Source: Myxococcales bacterium (GTDB lineage Bacteria; Myxococcota_A; Polyangia; Palsa-1104; JAEUJZ01). Taken from it: a stretch of 64,000 nucleotides of DNA. The stretch is from positions 1 to 64,000 of the forward strand of contig JAEUJZ010000145.1 of the NCBI GenBank assembly GCA_016794505.1, given 5' to 3'. Below the pieces are notes generated by a model. That model worked only from the letters and a program-made list of their open reading frames with translations, ran no database searches and was not told the origin of the DNA. Made by a program: the position numbers and the translations under genes. Of this stretch, positions 7,078-16,900 are shown piece after piece. The stretch's first letter is position 1; the number at the start of each line of letters is the position of its first letter.

Positions 7078-8049
7078 ATGAAGACGCACCCCGTGCGGAA
7101 TAAGCACAGGACTGGCGGTGGCCATCGGTTGGCTTTTCTCGTCGCTGCGCTGGCTCTGCTAACCACTAGCTGTGCGTCGTTTATGCAGCGCGTACACGAA
7201 TACGGTCGCAGCGCAGCGGCTGGGGTCGGCGAAGAGCTACCAAAGATGAAAGAGCCGCTGAAAAAGATCCTGCGCGAGACGCTGTTGGAAGACGACACGA
7301 TCAAACAGGTCGCCGCACGCGCATCGGAGGGCGCCTTTGATGCCGTCGGCCGTCGCCTGGCGGATGCCGAGGTGCAGAAGCGCTTGGATGGGCTGGTCTC
7401 GCATGTCTTGCAGACGCTGGAACAGCGCGGGTCGGATGCGACGCGGAACCTTTTGCGCAGCGCCGGGCCAGAGCTTCGCGAAGCTCTGCGCAGCGCCGTC
7501 TCCGAGACGGTCACCGCCGCAGGTGGCGCGCTGAAAGAGTCGATTGAAAAAGATCTAACCAAGGCGGCAGAACAGCTTGCGAAGTCGACAGCCGAGGCCC
7601 TGACGATCGCGCTGGTGCAAGCGCTCGACGGACCGCTGGGGAAGCGCATGGAACAAAGCGCCGGGCAGATGGCGCAACAGATCGTCGGACAAGCCACAAG
7701 TGCTCTGCGCGATCCCAACAGCAAGGCCGCTGTCTCGGAATTCACCGAGAGCGCGATGCGTGGCGCCGTGCGCGGAACCCGCGATGCCGTCAGCGAAGGA
7801 CTTCCCAATCGCCTGCAGAGCGCGCTGGTCGCGACCTTGGTCGTCCTTGGGACCTTGTTCTTCTTGGCGCTCGTCAGTGTTGTGCTGTTGTGGAATCGTT
7901 ACAAGCTGTCGACCAAGTCGCTGGCGATTATCGCCGAGAAGATCAACCAGCACGACGCCAAGGACCTAAAGCGCGCGATCCACAAAAGTGCGACGGATAA
8001 CTATGTTGGCCCCTGGCTGAGCACGTTCCTAAAGGCGCGGGGCCTTTAG
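7078..8049 (+). CDS. Membrane lipoprotein with helical repeats, function unknown
   Basis: A 323-residue protein starting at ATG 7078 (AAGGAG six bases upstream). The N-terminus is basic, then LAFLVAALALLTTSCAS, a signal peptide with a lipobox-like end, so it is probably lipidated or at least membrane anchored. The middle is a long stretch of amphipathic helices with recurring A-A-x-x-A spacing (DAVGRRLADAEVQKRLDGLV, AVSETVTAAGGALKESIEKD), resembling apolipoprotein/LEA-like helical bundles. Near the C-terminus is a second hydrophobic segment, ALVATLVVLGTLFFLALVSV, followed by a basic tail. I do not recognise the family. The promoter region carries three dyads shared with the 40.5-kb locus. Confidence 0.75.
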   Translation: MKTHPVRNKHRTGGGHRLAFLVAALALLTTSCASFMQRVHEYGRSAAAGVGEELPKMKEPLKKILRETLLEDDTIKQVAARASEGAFDAVGRRLADAEVQKRLDGLVSHVLQTLEQRGSDATRNLLRSAGPELREALRSAVSETVTAAGGALKESIEKDLTKAAEQLAKSTAEALTIALVQALDGPLGKRMEQSAGQMAQQIVGQATSALRDPNSKAAVSEFTESAMRGAVRGTRDAVSEGLPNRLQSALVATLVVLGTLFFLALVSVVLLWNRYKLSTKSLAIIAEKINQHDAKDLKRAIHKSATDNYVGPWLSTFLKARGL

Positions 8050-8152
8050 GCTGCTTTCCCGACGGTGAAATAGCCGAAAACGTGCCGCCTGTGTTAAGAG
8101 TGTCTAGCTTCCTCTTGCCTTCGTCTTCCTCTTACCCGGAGCGTAACCATCC

Positions 8153-8581
8153 ATGACGGGAGATCCGCTTCCCGAAAAGCGCCTCGTGCTGCTTGAGCTT
8201 CTCAAGGTGGCATGGGTGTATGTGCATCTTGATCCTCGTCGTGAGGGGGTCGTACTGCCCGAGTTTCTGCGCGAGCAGCCACGCTTGGTTCTGCAGTATG
8301 GCTACAACATGCCAGTCCCCATGCATGACCTCACAATCGACGAAAAGGGCATCTCTGCCACGCTGTCGTTCCGGCGCTCGCCGCATGCGACGTTCATCCC
8401 GTGGTCTGCGGTCTTCGCCATGACCGACGGTGAAAAGCACGGCATGGTGTGGCCGAGTGATGTACCCGCCGACTTGGAGCTTGAAGCCCAGAGCAAGCCG
8501 GAAGCACCGCCCCCCGCCCCTGCTCCAGCGACGAAGCCGGGCAAGAAGCCGCGGCCGAGTCATCTGAAGTTGGTCGATTGA
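8153..8581 (+). CDS. sspB: SspB-like ClpXP adaptor protein
   Basis: A 142-residue protein resembling SspB, the adaptor that delivers ssrA-tagged proteins to ClpXP. The N-terminus KRLVLLELLKVAWVYVHLDP starts a fold with LPEFLREQPRLVLQYGYNM, and the beta-rich core has the family hallmark LSFRRSPHATFIPWSAVFAM followed by WPSDVP. The C-terminal 40 residues are Pro/Ala/Lys-rich and end in a short basic-hydrophobic peptide (HLKLVD), comparable to the ClpX-binding tail of known SspBs. It stands alone between the lipoprotein and the TolC-like gene. The identification is by motif and is fairly secure. Confidence 0.78.
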   Translation: MTGDPLPEKRLVLLELLKVAWVYVHLDPRREGVVLPEFLREQPRLVLQYGYNMPVPMHDLTIDEKGISATLSFRRSPHATFIPWSAVFAMTDGEKHGMVWPSDVPADLELEAQSKPEAPPPAPAPATKPGKKPRPSHLKLVD

Positions 8582-8627
8582 GTCATTCTGTTTCGCGAAC
8601 CAGTCCACTTCACACAGCGAGGTAGTA

Positions 8628-10253
8628 ATGCGCGCTCAAGCGCCTTCTTGGTTGAATCCATCCATCGCCTGCGCCCTTGGCTTGGCTGCAGCGATACACA
8701 ATGCCGACGCCACAGAGCCAAGCGCCGGCAAGTCCACAGCAGCGCAGGTCGAGCCGAGTACGCAACGAGCCATGCCAGCCGAAGAGGATCCGGGCGCCGG
8801 GCAAAAGGCACTGAGCCTGATGGATGCGCTGGAACTGGCGGCAAAGAACAACCGCGATCTGCAAGCGGCGCGTGAGCGCCTGCGTGGCTCATACAGCGAT
8901 GTCGAGCGCGCGATGGCTGCGCTGCTGCCGACGCTGAATCTGCAAGGCAAGATGACGATCAACGAGCCGGTCGTCAGCCTGACCCTGGACCAAAGCGCGT
9001 CGGTGTTCACCACCGCGGTGCAGAGCGCGCAGATCCTGGATCTGCAGGCCGCGTCCGGGACCGCAGGCAGACCCGGTGTGGCCACCAATGCCGTCTTCTC
9101 GCTGGTCTGCAACAACGCCAATGACTACTCGGCCACGATTCAGAAGATCTGCGCCGACCGCGGCAAGCAGCTCAGCCAAGCCGAGTCCGAAGAGCAGCTA
9201 CGCAGTGCCCTGCTCAACAGCAACATCCAGGCGGACATCGTGCCGCGCGTGCAGCTTGATGCGTTCTTGGTTGCCAACGTTCCGCTGATCGCGCCGGCTG
9301 CGTATCCCGCGCTCAAAGGCGCACGCTTGAACTACCAAGCGCAAGAGAAGCAGCTCGCGGTGACTTCAACCCAAATCCTGCAGTCGGTAGCCGTCGCCTA
9401 TTACGCCGCAGCAGGCAACGATGAGCTGGTGGTCGCGCGTCGCCACGCCATCGAAGTTGCGCAAAAAACGCTCGACAACGAAAAGGTGCGGTTTGGGGCT
9501 GGCGTGGTGAACCGCGTCTCGGTCACTCGAGCCGAGCTGGCGCTGATCCAAGCCGAGCAGCGCATGCGTGAAGCGCTGGACGGTCGCGCCTCGGCATATC
9601 GCACGCTGGCGACGCTGCTCCGCGTGCAAGCTGGCTCGTTCAAAGTGGTCCCGCCGCCTCCGCCGACCGAGGCACAGCTCGCCAGCGCAGACGAGCTGGT
9701 CTCGCAAGCCATGGAGCGTCGTCCCGAGCTTCTGGCCAGCCAGCTGCAGCAGCGCGCCCTGGGGCAGCAGTCGTTTTCGCAGCTTCTGCGCTGGGCTCCG
9801 TCGCTGTCGCTGTTTGGCAACATCCGCCTGACCAACGCCACAGGGTTTGCAGGCCGCGCGGACAGCTATGCCATTGGCCTGCAGCTCGACTGGCTGCTGT
9901 TCGATGGCTTCGCGCGCGATGCCCAGCGCCATGCTTTGGATGCGCAGCGCCGCGATGCCCAGCTACGGATGGATCAGCTGCGCGAGACAATCAGCGATGA
10001 AGTGGTCAGCGGCCGACGTAGCGTCGAGACCCGCAAGCGCGGCCTGGTCACTGCCGAGCGCTCGGTGCAGATGGCGCGCGAGACGCTGGAGCTGGTCCGT
10101 ACGCAGTACCAAGCAGGAACCGCGACGCAGCTCGACCTGCTCAACGCACAAGACACGCTGATCCAAGCTGAGGTCGGCGTTGCGCAGGCCCGCTTCGATC
10201 TATCGCTGGCGGTGCTGAACCTGCGTCGATTGACCGGCGAGTCGCTGACCTAG
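8628..10253 (+). CDS. TolC-family outer membrane channel protein
   Basis: A 541-residue outer membrane efflux protein of the TolC family. An N-terminal export signal (ACALGLAAAIHNADA) is followed by two coiled-coil efflux-protein repeats: LMDALELAAKNNRDLQAARE near residue 65 and a second beginning near residue 350 (ASADELVSQAMERRPELLAS). Typical elements include AVAYYAAAGNDELVVARRHA and the C-terminal LELVRTQYQAGTATQLDLLN with NLRRLTGESLT. ATG 8628 has GAGG just upstream. The RND pump it might serve (56921-61529) is encoded far away. Its stop codon overlaps the stop of the convergent kinase gene in a shared CTAG. Confidence 0.92.
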   Translation: MRAQAPSWLNPSIACALGLAAAIHNADATEPSAGKSTAAQVEPSTQRAMPAEEDPGAGQKALSLMDALELAAKNNRDLQAARERLRGSYSDVERAMAALLPTLNLQGKMTINEPVVSLTLDQSASVFTTAVQSAQILDLQAASGTAGRPGVATNAVFSLVCNNANDYSATIQKICADRGKQLSQAESEEQLRSALLNSNIQADIVPRVQLDAFLVANVPLIAPAAYPALKGARLNYQAQEKQLAVTSTQILQSVAVAYYAAAGNDELVVARRHAIEVAQKTLDNEKVRFGAGVVNRVSVTRAELALIQAEQRMREALDGRASAYRTLATLLRVQAGSFKVVPPPPPTEAQLASADELVSQAMERRPELLASQLQQRALGQQSFSQLLRWAPSLSLFGNIRLTNATGFAGRADSYAIGLQLDWLLFDGFARDAQRHALDAQRRDAQLRMDQLRETISDEVVSGRRSVETRKRGLVTAERSVQMARETLELVRTQYQAGTATQLDLLNAQDTLIQAEVGVAQARFDLSLAVLNLRRLTGESLT

Positions 10254-12907
10254 CGCCCCTTGGGCATCTTCAGCAGGTTGGGGCGCGCGGGGTTGACCCA
10301 GTTGCGATCCCAGAGCTCGTACAGGTGGCCCAGCAGCGCTTCCCACTGCGCACGCGTGCGCGTCGACGGGAACGGCTCCGGCGGCAGCGGCTTTTCCGAG
10401 CTATAGACGATCTCGATACGATTGCCCTCGACGATCTTGCCCAGCCGAAACACTTTCCAGGTGTGGTTGTTGGCAGGATCGACGCGAACCAGCGAGCCCG
10501 GCGCTTCAAACGACTGGTTTACCAGGTGCCGACGGATGGCGCGCACGTCGTCGCTGTTGGCGGATCGCACGGCCTGCGCCCAAAGATAGACACCAAAGTA
10601 CGCGGCCTCCATGGGATCGCTGATGCCGCGATGGTCGCCGTACTTCTGCTTGAAGCGACGCACGAAGTCGCGGTTTTCGGCGCGGTCGATCGACTCAAAA
10701 TAGTTCCACCCCAAGTAGTCGCCCACCATGTCGATGCCGGCAAACTGCGCAAGCTCGTTTTCGCCCATGCTGAACGAGATCGTCGGCAGGTCTTTGGCGT
10801 ACACCCCGGCGCCGCGTAGCTCGCGGAAGAAGGCGAGGTTCGAGTCGCCGTTAATGATGTTGAAGATGACGTCCGGCTTGGCCTTGATGATCTGCTTGAT
10901 GATCGGCTGAAAGTTCGTCTCGGACAGCAGCACGAACTTCTCGCCGACAACGGTAGCCTGGTTGTTGGTCAGCGAGTCCTTGAGCAGCTCGTTGGACATG
11001 TGCCCAAGAAGGCCATCGGCGCCGATGAAGAAGATGCGGCGCTTGCCCAGCTTTTCGATCACCCAGCGGACCGCCGGCAAGATCTGCTGGTTGGGCGTGG
11101 CCCCGTTGTAAACGATGTTCTGCGAGTCCTCCATGCCCTCGTCGCGCGACGGAAAAACCAGCAGGTGATCGTACTTTTCGACGACGGGCTTCATCTCTTT
11201 GCGATTCGAGGGCGTCCAGCCGCCGAAGATGGTCACAACTTTTTCTTGCGTGATCAGGCGCTCGGCTTCGCGAGCAAAGACGCTGTTGTCCGAGCGTCCG
11301 TCGACGACGAGCGGCTCGATCTTGCGACCGATCACACCGCCCGCTGCGTTGATCTCTTCGATGGCCATCAGCGTTGCATCGACGATTGGCGCTGCACTAA
11401 AGGCCATGGTGCCCGAGCGCGAGTTGAGAATACCGACGCGAAGCGGCGGCGGCGGCGGCTGGGTCGGCGGCTGCTGCGTCGGCGGCGGCACGGCCGGGCC
11501 CGTAACCAGCGGCTCTGGCGGACGAACTATTCGCCAGACGACCAAAGCCAAGGTCAAAAGCGCCGCAGCCAAGCCGATGGCCCCCAGGATCAAAGGCAAA
11601 CGCGAGGGCTGCAGTGTCTGTGAGTAGGCCGGCTTTGCCGATGTGGTCGACGGTGCCATGCCAGGCTGCGGCGTCGACGAAGGAATCGGCGTAGAAGAAG
11701 GCGGCGTCCCACCCAGCGGATGACGCACAGCCGTTGCCCCGGTCCCCATGCTGAGGTTGCTCTTGGGCTGCATCGAGCTGATGCTCGGCAGCGAACCCGC
11801 ACGCATGAACGGCCGCGCACGCATGTTGTGCAGCGACGGCTCATGTGGCACCAGGAAGTGAAACGCGCGGCGGGGCGCCTCTTGCAAGATGGCTTCGAGC
11901 GCCTGCCGCATCTCGTCGGCCGTTTGATAGCGATCCTCGGGCGTTTTCGACATCGCCCGCATCAGCACCTGCACCACGGACTCTGGGATCTCGGGCACGA
12001 TTTCGCGCGGATCCGGCGTCGGAGCCGTGCAGTGCTTGAACATGATCTGCGGCGCCGCCTCGCCTGTGTACGGCGGTCGTCCGGTCAGCAGCGCGAAGTA
12101 CGTCGCCCCCAGGGAATAGATATCGCTCCGATGGTCGATGGGACTGTCGCTGGCCTGTTCTGGGCTCATGTAAAGCGGCGTTCCAGCGACGACTCCGGTC
12201 TGTGTCAGCGCCGCGGCAAATGCCAGATCTTTGACCAGGCCAAAGTCCACCAGCTTGGTGTTCCCCGTCGGAGAACACAGAATATTGTCCGGCTTGATGT
12301 CGCGGTGTACCAGCCCCACTTGGTGCGCGGCATACAGCGCAGCACAGCTATCGGCGACCACCTTGGTGGCCTCGGTCCAGTGCAGTGGGCCGCGCTCTTT
12401 CACATAGCTCGCCGCCGACGTGGGATTGAGCAGCTCCATGACCATGTAGTAATGGTCCCCTTCCTGCCCAATGTCGTAGATGGCGATGATGTTCGGATGG
12501 TTCAGGCGGCCGGCGACTTGGGCCTCGGTGATGAAGCGCTCAATGGCCTTGGGATTTTCCGTCAGCGAATCGGGGAGGAACTTGATGGCGACGCTGCGGC
12601 CCAAGATGATGTCTTCGCCCTCATAGACGAGACCCATGCCGCCTTTGCCAATGACCGACTCGACGCGATATTTGCCAAAGGTCTGACCGAGCCGCGGATC
12701 GACCTTGCGCACCCACGACGGCTCGTGATGTGGCGAGGGAGGCGTTGCCCCCGGTCCGCTGGTCTCGCCCCGTGCTGGCTGCAGCGGTGGCGTTGCCGGC
12801 CCACCGCCGCTGGGTGAACGCGCGCCGCCCACGGCGTCCTGGTCGCGCTCTTCACCACTGCCGCGACCAGCGCCTGGGGGCGGCGTGGTATTCACCGGGT
12901 CTGCCAT
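10250..12907 (-). CDS. Receptor-type Ser/Thr kinase with periplasmic substrate-binding domain
   Basis: About 885 residues in three parts. A cytosolic protein kinase domain (about 77-342) has the glycine loop IGKGGMGLVY, the VAIKFL lysine, catalytic VHRDIKPDN near residue 201, DFG in LVDFGLVK, and GTPLYMSPEQ. A Pro/Ser-rich linker leads to one membrane helix (about 436-458, LILGAIGLAAALLTLALVVW). After a Pro-rich spacer the outer part (about 487-870) is a type I periplasmic-binding protein like the urea/amide binders UrtA and AmiC: VGILNSRSGTMAFSAAPIVD, AIEEINAAGGVIGRKIEPLV, TIFGGWTPSNRK and DPMEAAYFGVYLWAQAV. The start is uncertain (ATGs at 12907, 12916 and 12919; the frame opens at 12994). 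This suggests a direct nutrient-sensing receptor kinase, which is inference. Confidence 0.88.
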   Translation of the reverse strand: MADPVNTTPPPGAGRGSGEERDQDAVGGARSPSGGGPATPPLQPARGETSGPGATPPSPHHEPSWVRKVDPRLGQTFGKYRVESVIGKGGMGLVYEGEDIILGRSVAIKFLPDSLTENPKAIERFITEAQVAGRLNHPNIIAIYDIGQEGDHYYMVMELLNPTSAASYVKERGPLHWTEATKVVADSCAALYAAHQVGLVHRDIKPDNILCSPTGNTKLVDFGLVKDLAFAAALTQTGVVAGTPLYMSPEQASDSPIDHRSDIYSLGATYFALLTGRPPYTGEAAPQIMFKHCTAPTPDPREIVPEIPESVVQVLMRAMSKTPEDRYQTADEMRQALEAILQEAPRRAFHFLVPHEPSLHNMRARPFMRAGSLPSISSMQPKSNLSMGTGATAVRHPLGGTPPSSTPIPSSTPQPGMAPSTTSAKPAYSQTLQPSRLPLILGAIGLAAALLTLALVVWRIVRPPEPLVTGPAVPPPTQQPPTQPPPPPLRVGILNSRSGTMAFSAAPIVDATLMAIEEINAAGGVIGRKIEPLVVDGRSDNSVFAREAERLITQEKVVTIFGGWTPSNRKEMKPVVEKYDHLLVFPSRDEGMEDSQNIVYNGATPNQQILPAVRWVIEKLGKRRIFFIGADGLLGHMSNELLKDSLTNNQATVVGEKFVLLSETNFQPIIKQIIKAKPDVIFNIINGDSNLAFFRELRGAGVYAKDLPTISFSMGENELAQFAGIDMVGDYLGWNYFESIDRAENRDFVRRFKQKYGDHRGISDPMEAAYFGVYLWAQAVRSANSDDVRAIRRHLVNQSFEAPGSLVRVDPANNHTWKVFRLGKIVEGNRIEIVYSSEKPLPPEPFPSTRTRAQWEALLGHLYELWDRNWVNPARPNLLKMPKGR

Positions 12908-13217
12908 CGTCACCATCATCGAGGAGTCAGGGGCACGGGTCAAGGAGCCCGTGGGAGGCATAACCAAGCCAGCGCAGACCCTCTTCGCCAGCACGGCTCT
13001 CGAACGTCTCCAAGAGCGGCTTGTCCAGGGCTGCGGCTCTGTTTGTTCAGCGCTCCACTCCTCGCTCCTTCCTCTGGTGGCACAAAGGATGGGCCGTCAG
13101 CTCGCGCCCAACCCACACGTTCCACCCCTGCGACAAGGCTCTACAGCACTCTACATGGGCCGCTGCAGCCAGGTACGAGAAATTGTGCCGCGCAAGCGCT
13201 TCTGCTATGGGCAAGTG
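12908..13217. other. Divergent intergenic region (310 bases)
   Basis: This separates the receptor kinase from the rightward methyltransferase. Both frames remain open into it, so either protein could start further upstream. However, the translated extensions are low-complexity and lack family similarity. No copy of the GTCCG-N5-CGGAC dyad, no clear -35/-10 pair and no terminator hairpin were seen. Confidence 0.4.
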
Positions 13218-13949
13218 ATGCGACTCGACAATCGCCGCTACTACGACGAGTTCTCAGTCAGCTATGAACGGCACCGCCACAGCGGTTATCACGCCTTTAT
13301 CGACGACCTAGAGAGCAGCTTGGTCCGTCGCTATGTCACCCCCAACTCGACGGTTCTTGAAGCGGGCTGCGGCACCGGCCTGGTCTTGAGCCGAATTGCC
13401 CCTCATGTCAAGCGAGCCGTTGGCGTCGATCTGTCTGGTGGCATGCTGCGGCAAGCGCAGACGCGCAAGCTGCACGTGGTACAGGGCTCGGTGACCGCCT
13501 TGCCGTTCGCCGATGCCTCCTTCGATATGGTCTGTTCCTTCAAGGTGCTTGCGCACGTCGAGCAGATTGGCCGCGCAATGTCCGAGCTAGCCCGCGTGCT
13601 TCGTCCAGGTGGCTTCCTCTGCACCGAGTTCTACAACACGCGATCGCTGCGCTACTTGATCAAGCGCCTCAAGCAACCGACGCAGATCGCGGCTGCCGAC
13701 CCGGCGATCCACGATGAGCAGGTATTCACGCGGTATGACTCGCTGGACTCGGTCAAAAGCTACCTGCCCCCGTGCCTGCAGGTCGAGACAGTCTATGGCT
13801 TGCGGGTGCTAACGCCGCTTCCCGCGCTGCATAAGGTGCCGGTCGTGGCACCGGTTCTGCAGCAGCTCGAACGCACCGCGGCAGAGCTTCCAGGGCTACG
13901 CGGACTGGGCGGCTTCATGCTGGTTGTGGCACGGAAAGCGCCCGGCTAG
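13218..13949 (+). CDS. Class I SAM-dependent methyltransferase
   Basis: A 243-residue methyltransferase of the UbiE/type 11 kind. Motif I is VLEAGCGTGLVL (residues 46-57), the acidic motif II residue lies in AVGVDLSGGMLRQAQ, and ALPFADASFDMVCSFKVLAH followed by ARVLRPGGFLCTEFYN are the expected motifs III and post-III. The frame is open upstream to 12885, but similarity starts at MRLDNRRYYDEF, so ATG 13218 is chosen; a GTG immediately before it is possible. The substrate cannot be told. It stands alone between the divergent kinase and a convergent lipoprotein gene. Confidence 0.87.
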   Translation: MRLDNRRYYDEFSVSYERHRHSGYHAFIDDLESSLVRRYVTPNSTVLEAGCGTGLVLSRIAPHVKRAVGVDLSGGMLRQAQTRKLHVVQGSVTALPFADASFDMVCSFKVLAHVEQIGRAMSELARVLRPGGFLCTEFYNTRSLRYLIKRLKQPTQIAAADPAIHDEQVFTRYDSLDSVKSYLPPCLQVETVYGLRVLTPLPALHKVPVVAPVLQQLERTAAELPGLRGLGGFMLVVARKAPG

Positions 13950-13976
13950 ACCCACCGTCTGCCGAGTCCGCTGGCC

Positions 13977-16900
13977 TTAGCGGACCAAGAAGCCGGCATC
14001 GAAGATGCTGCCGATCGCGCGCAAGATACGACCCCGCAGACCGGTTGGATCGCCCGATCGCCCCTCATCGACCATATAGACCGCTCCCCCTGGCCCCGAG
14101 ACTGCCGTACGCAGACTGTGCGCCAGCGAGTCCGCCTGCTGCGTGTCGGTCGTCTGCGGTCGAGCCTGCTGCTGATAGGCAGACTGGCCGCTGCGTACGC
14201 CGACGCTCACCACATAGCCATCGGGAGGCACGGCCCATCTCTCGGGATTGCACAGGCGCTTGGAATCGCTATCGCAAGGCACCGGCTTGTTCGCTGGGTC
14301 AAACAGCACACGCGGCACACGCATGACCAAGTTGCCTAGAGTGCTCTCATAGTGAACACGCCGGACCCCCAGAACCTCGGTGTGATCGCTTGGGAACCGG
14401 CAGAAGCCTGAGGTGCAGCTCGGCACGCCGACATACGCCTCTTGCGCCGCGTCGGTGAGAATGCACTGATTCGATGGGCTATCCAGGCTGAGGCTCGACA
14501 TGAGCTCGTGCTCTCTGCGGATCCACGGATCGCTCGTCGTCTGCAAGTCAAAGCTCTTGCCGCGAACGGTCTCGACCGTGCCGAAGAACGGCAGAGAGAC
14601 CGAGCCCGCGTAGAGGCCTTGGCAGCTTGGCTGCTTCTCGGCCTCTGGGCTGGCGCTGACGCGATGTGAGATCCAGGCATTCGGATCGGAGGCACAGCGA
14701 CGCGCATCGCTATCGGGCAGGCTCTGCTGCGGGCCCAGGCGCAGGCGGGGCTCAAAGAAGCGCGCGGCTTTCGCGGAAGGATCACCGACTGCTGGCCGCT
14801 GACAGCTACCATCCGCGGCCCGCTTGGTGACCGTGGCGGCCTCGCGATTTCCGCTTGAGCTCGTGCGAACCATCAGGAACGAGTCGCCGGCTCGCACCTC
14901 ATAGGGCGCCAGATCTGGAAAACAGGCTCTGACGATTCGATCGGCTTCAGCTTGACCGATGGCGGTTCCCGATCGTCCGACGGTGTCGGAGTGAATCAAC
15001 GGCGCCCGAAGGCAGCGCGGCCCTAGGTTCTTGCCAGCTGCCTTTTCGGCCGCTTCATACGGAGAATGGGCACAGACATAGCCTTGGCCGCAGTCGGTGT
15101 TGGCGCTGCACGACAAGATGCAGGCCCGGTCAGCCCCTGGGACCGTGCTCTTGGATGTGATCCGGCAGACGGGCAAGGCAACCTTGGAGCCATCCATCTT
15201 CTTGGCAAGCGCATCGTTGCTGCGCCCTGGGCGAAACACCGGATTCTGACAGGGATCGCCCAGGTTCGTGCAGGACTCGCGCTCTAGCTCGGACTCTGGC
15301 TCGGCGATCTCGTCGAGCGTGAGGCGATCTCCGATGTCGTCGTTGCCAAGGCTGACTTGCTGCTCAGCGCGGGCGATGCGGTATCGCCTCTCCCACGTTG
15401 CGGGCCACGATGTGTCACCAGCGCCCGCCGCGAGGATACTCTGCGATACGCGCCGGCACTCATCCGCCTGGTCGTTGGTCAAGCACAGACCCGGCGTAGT
15501 GCCCTGTCCCGGCTCGCGCTGGCAGCGCGTCGTCGAGCCAAGATATGCACAGTCCGCGTCGCTGAGGCAGCCTCGCAAGCGCAGCTTGTCGCCTTGTTCC
15601 ACGCCATAGCTGCAGTACAGGCCGCTGAGATCCGTCAGCGTTCCATTATTCAAGATGCGACCGCTGTAGCGAGACAGGTTGGGGAGCGTCCCTTCCCATT
15701 CGAGGGACCAGGCCTGCGTAGTGACATTGGCCGGATCCGTGAAGTGGACCATGGCCACCGGTCGACGGATGGGCTCGGGCGGCAGGCCTTCGCCGGGGCT
15801 GGCAAGGTTCGCCGAGTCCGCCTGCGACTTCAGTGCAACATCACAGATTGGGTCCACCGGCAGGTAGTAGTAGGAAGCGGGCGCCGGAAGCAGCAAGCGC
15901 CGCCGTTCTTTGCCCACTTCGTCGATCACCGAACCAAAAAACGAGACGGCTGTGGCGTCGATTCGCGTCGTAAATACGGGCAGACCCACTCCATCGCTGT
16001 CGGTCAAGGGCACGCTGATATCCGAGGTTCGACGCGACGCATCTGACTGTGTACTGCGCCCGAAGGCCAGCCTTCGCACGTTCATCAAGCGATCGACCGG
16101 TCGGGTCACGATGGCCTGTGTGTACGCCGGCAGGTTATCTAGCTCAGGATTTGGCTGGTACTGGCTTCGCGTGCTCAACAAAGCCAAGCGGTGCAGCGCC
16201 CCATAGTCGGGAAAGCAGGCGCGAAACGAAGGCTGAGGACAGGCGTCGGCCAGCTGAACCGCTGTTAGGACGCCGCCGCCGCCCAAGATCCAGGCATAGT
16301 CCCCGATCCACTGTCCGGCGATGGTTGGCCGCCACGTGGCTGGATCGGCGTCGGGCACAAATGGACAGCTAGCGGCATCGCGCACGTCACAGCTCGGCAG
16401 ATCCAGATGCACGAAGCCAACGTCCTTGGCCAAGCCGACCCCAGGCGGCAGGATCCCAGGACCCACAGCCAATGGATTGCGTGGAGTCACGCCATTTGGA
16501 AAGCAGCTCAGACGGCGCAGGTTGCTCTGGTTCAGCTCGTCGGGAAGCACGCGCGTGCGATCGCTGGCGTGCTGCTGCAAGAACCGGGGGTCCGGATTGG
16601 TCTCGCACTCGACCTCGCGATCGAGATCGACCACACGCACCGAGCCATCAAGCGCCACCACATAAGCGAACTGGCCGGCGACGGTACGCGGTGCGATGCG
16701 AATAGATGTCGTGCCACTCTGACCGCCGCGCAGCGACTCTGGCAGGGCCGCAAAATCCAAGCTCAACCGACGGGGACTGCCGCGGAAGTGAGCTCCCGCC
16801 GCTGCGGCATTGTCCAAGTCAACGATGGTGAGCGCGCCGCCATAGGCATCCCCCACCAGCAGGCGCGAGGTCTGTGGCTCGATCGCCAAGTGCGTGGGAT

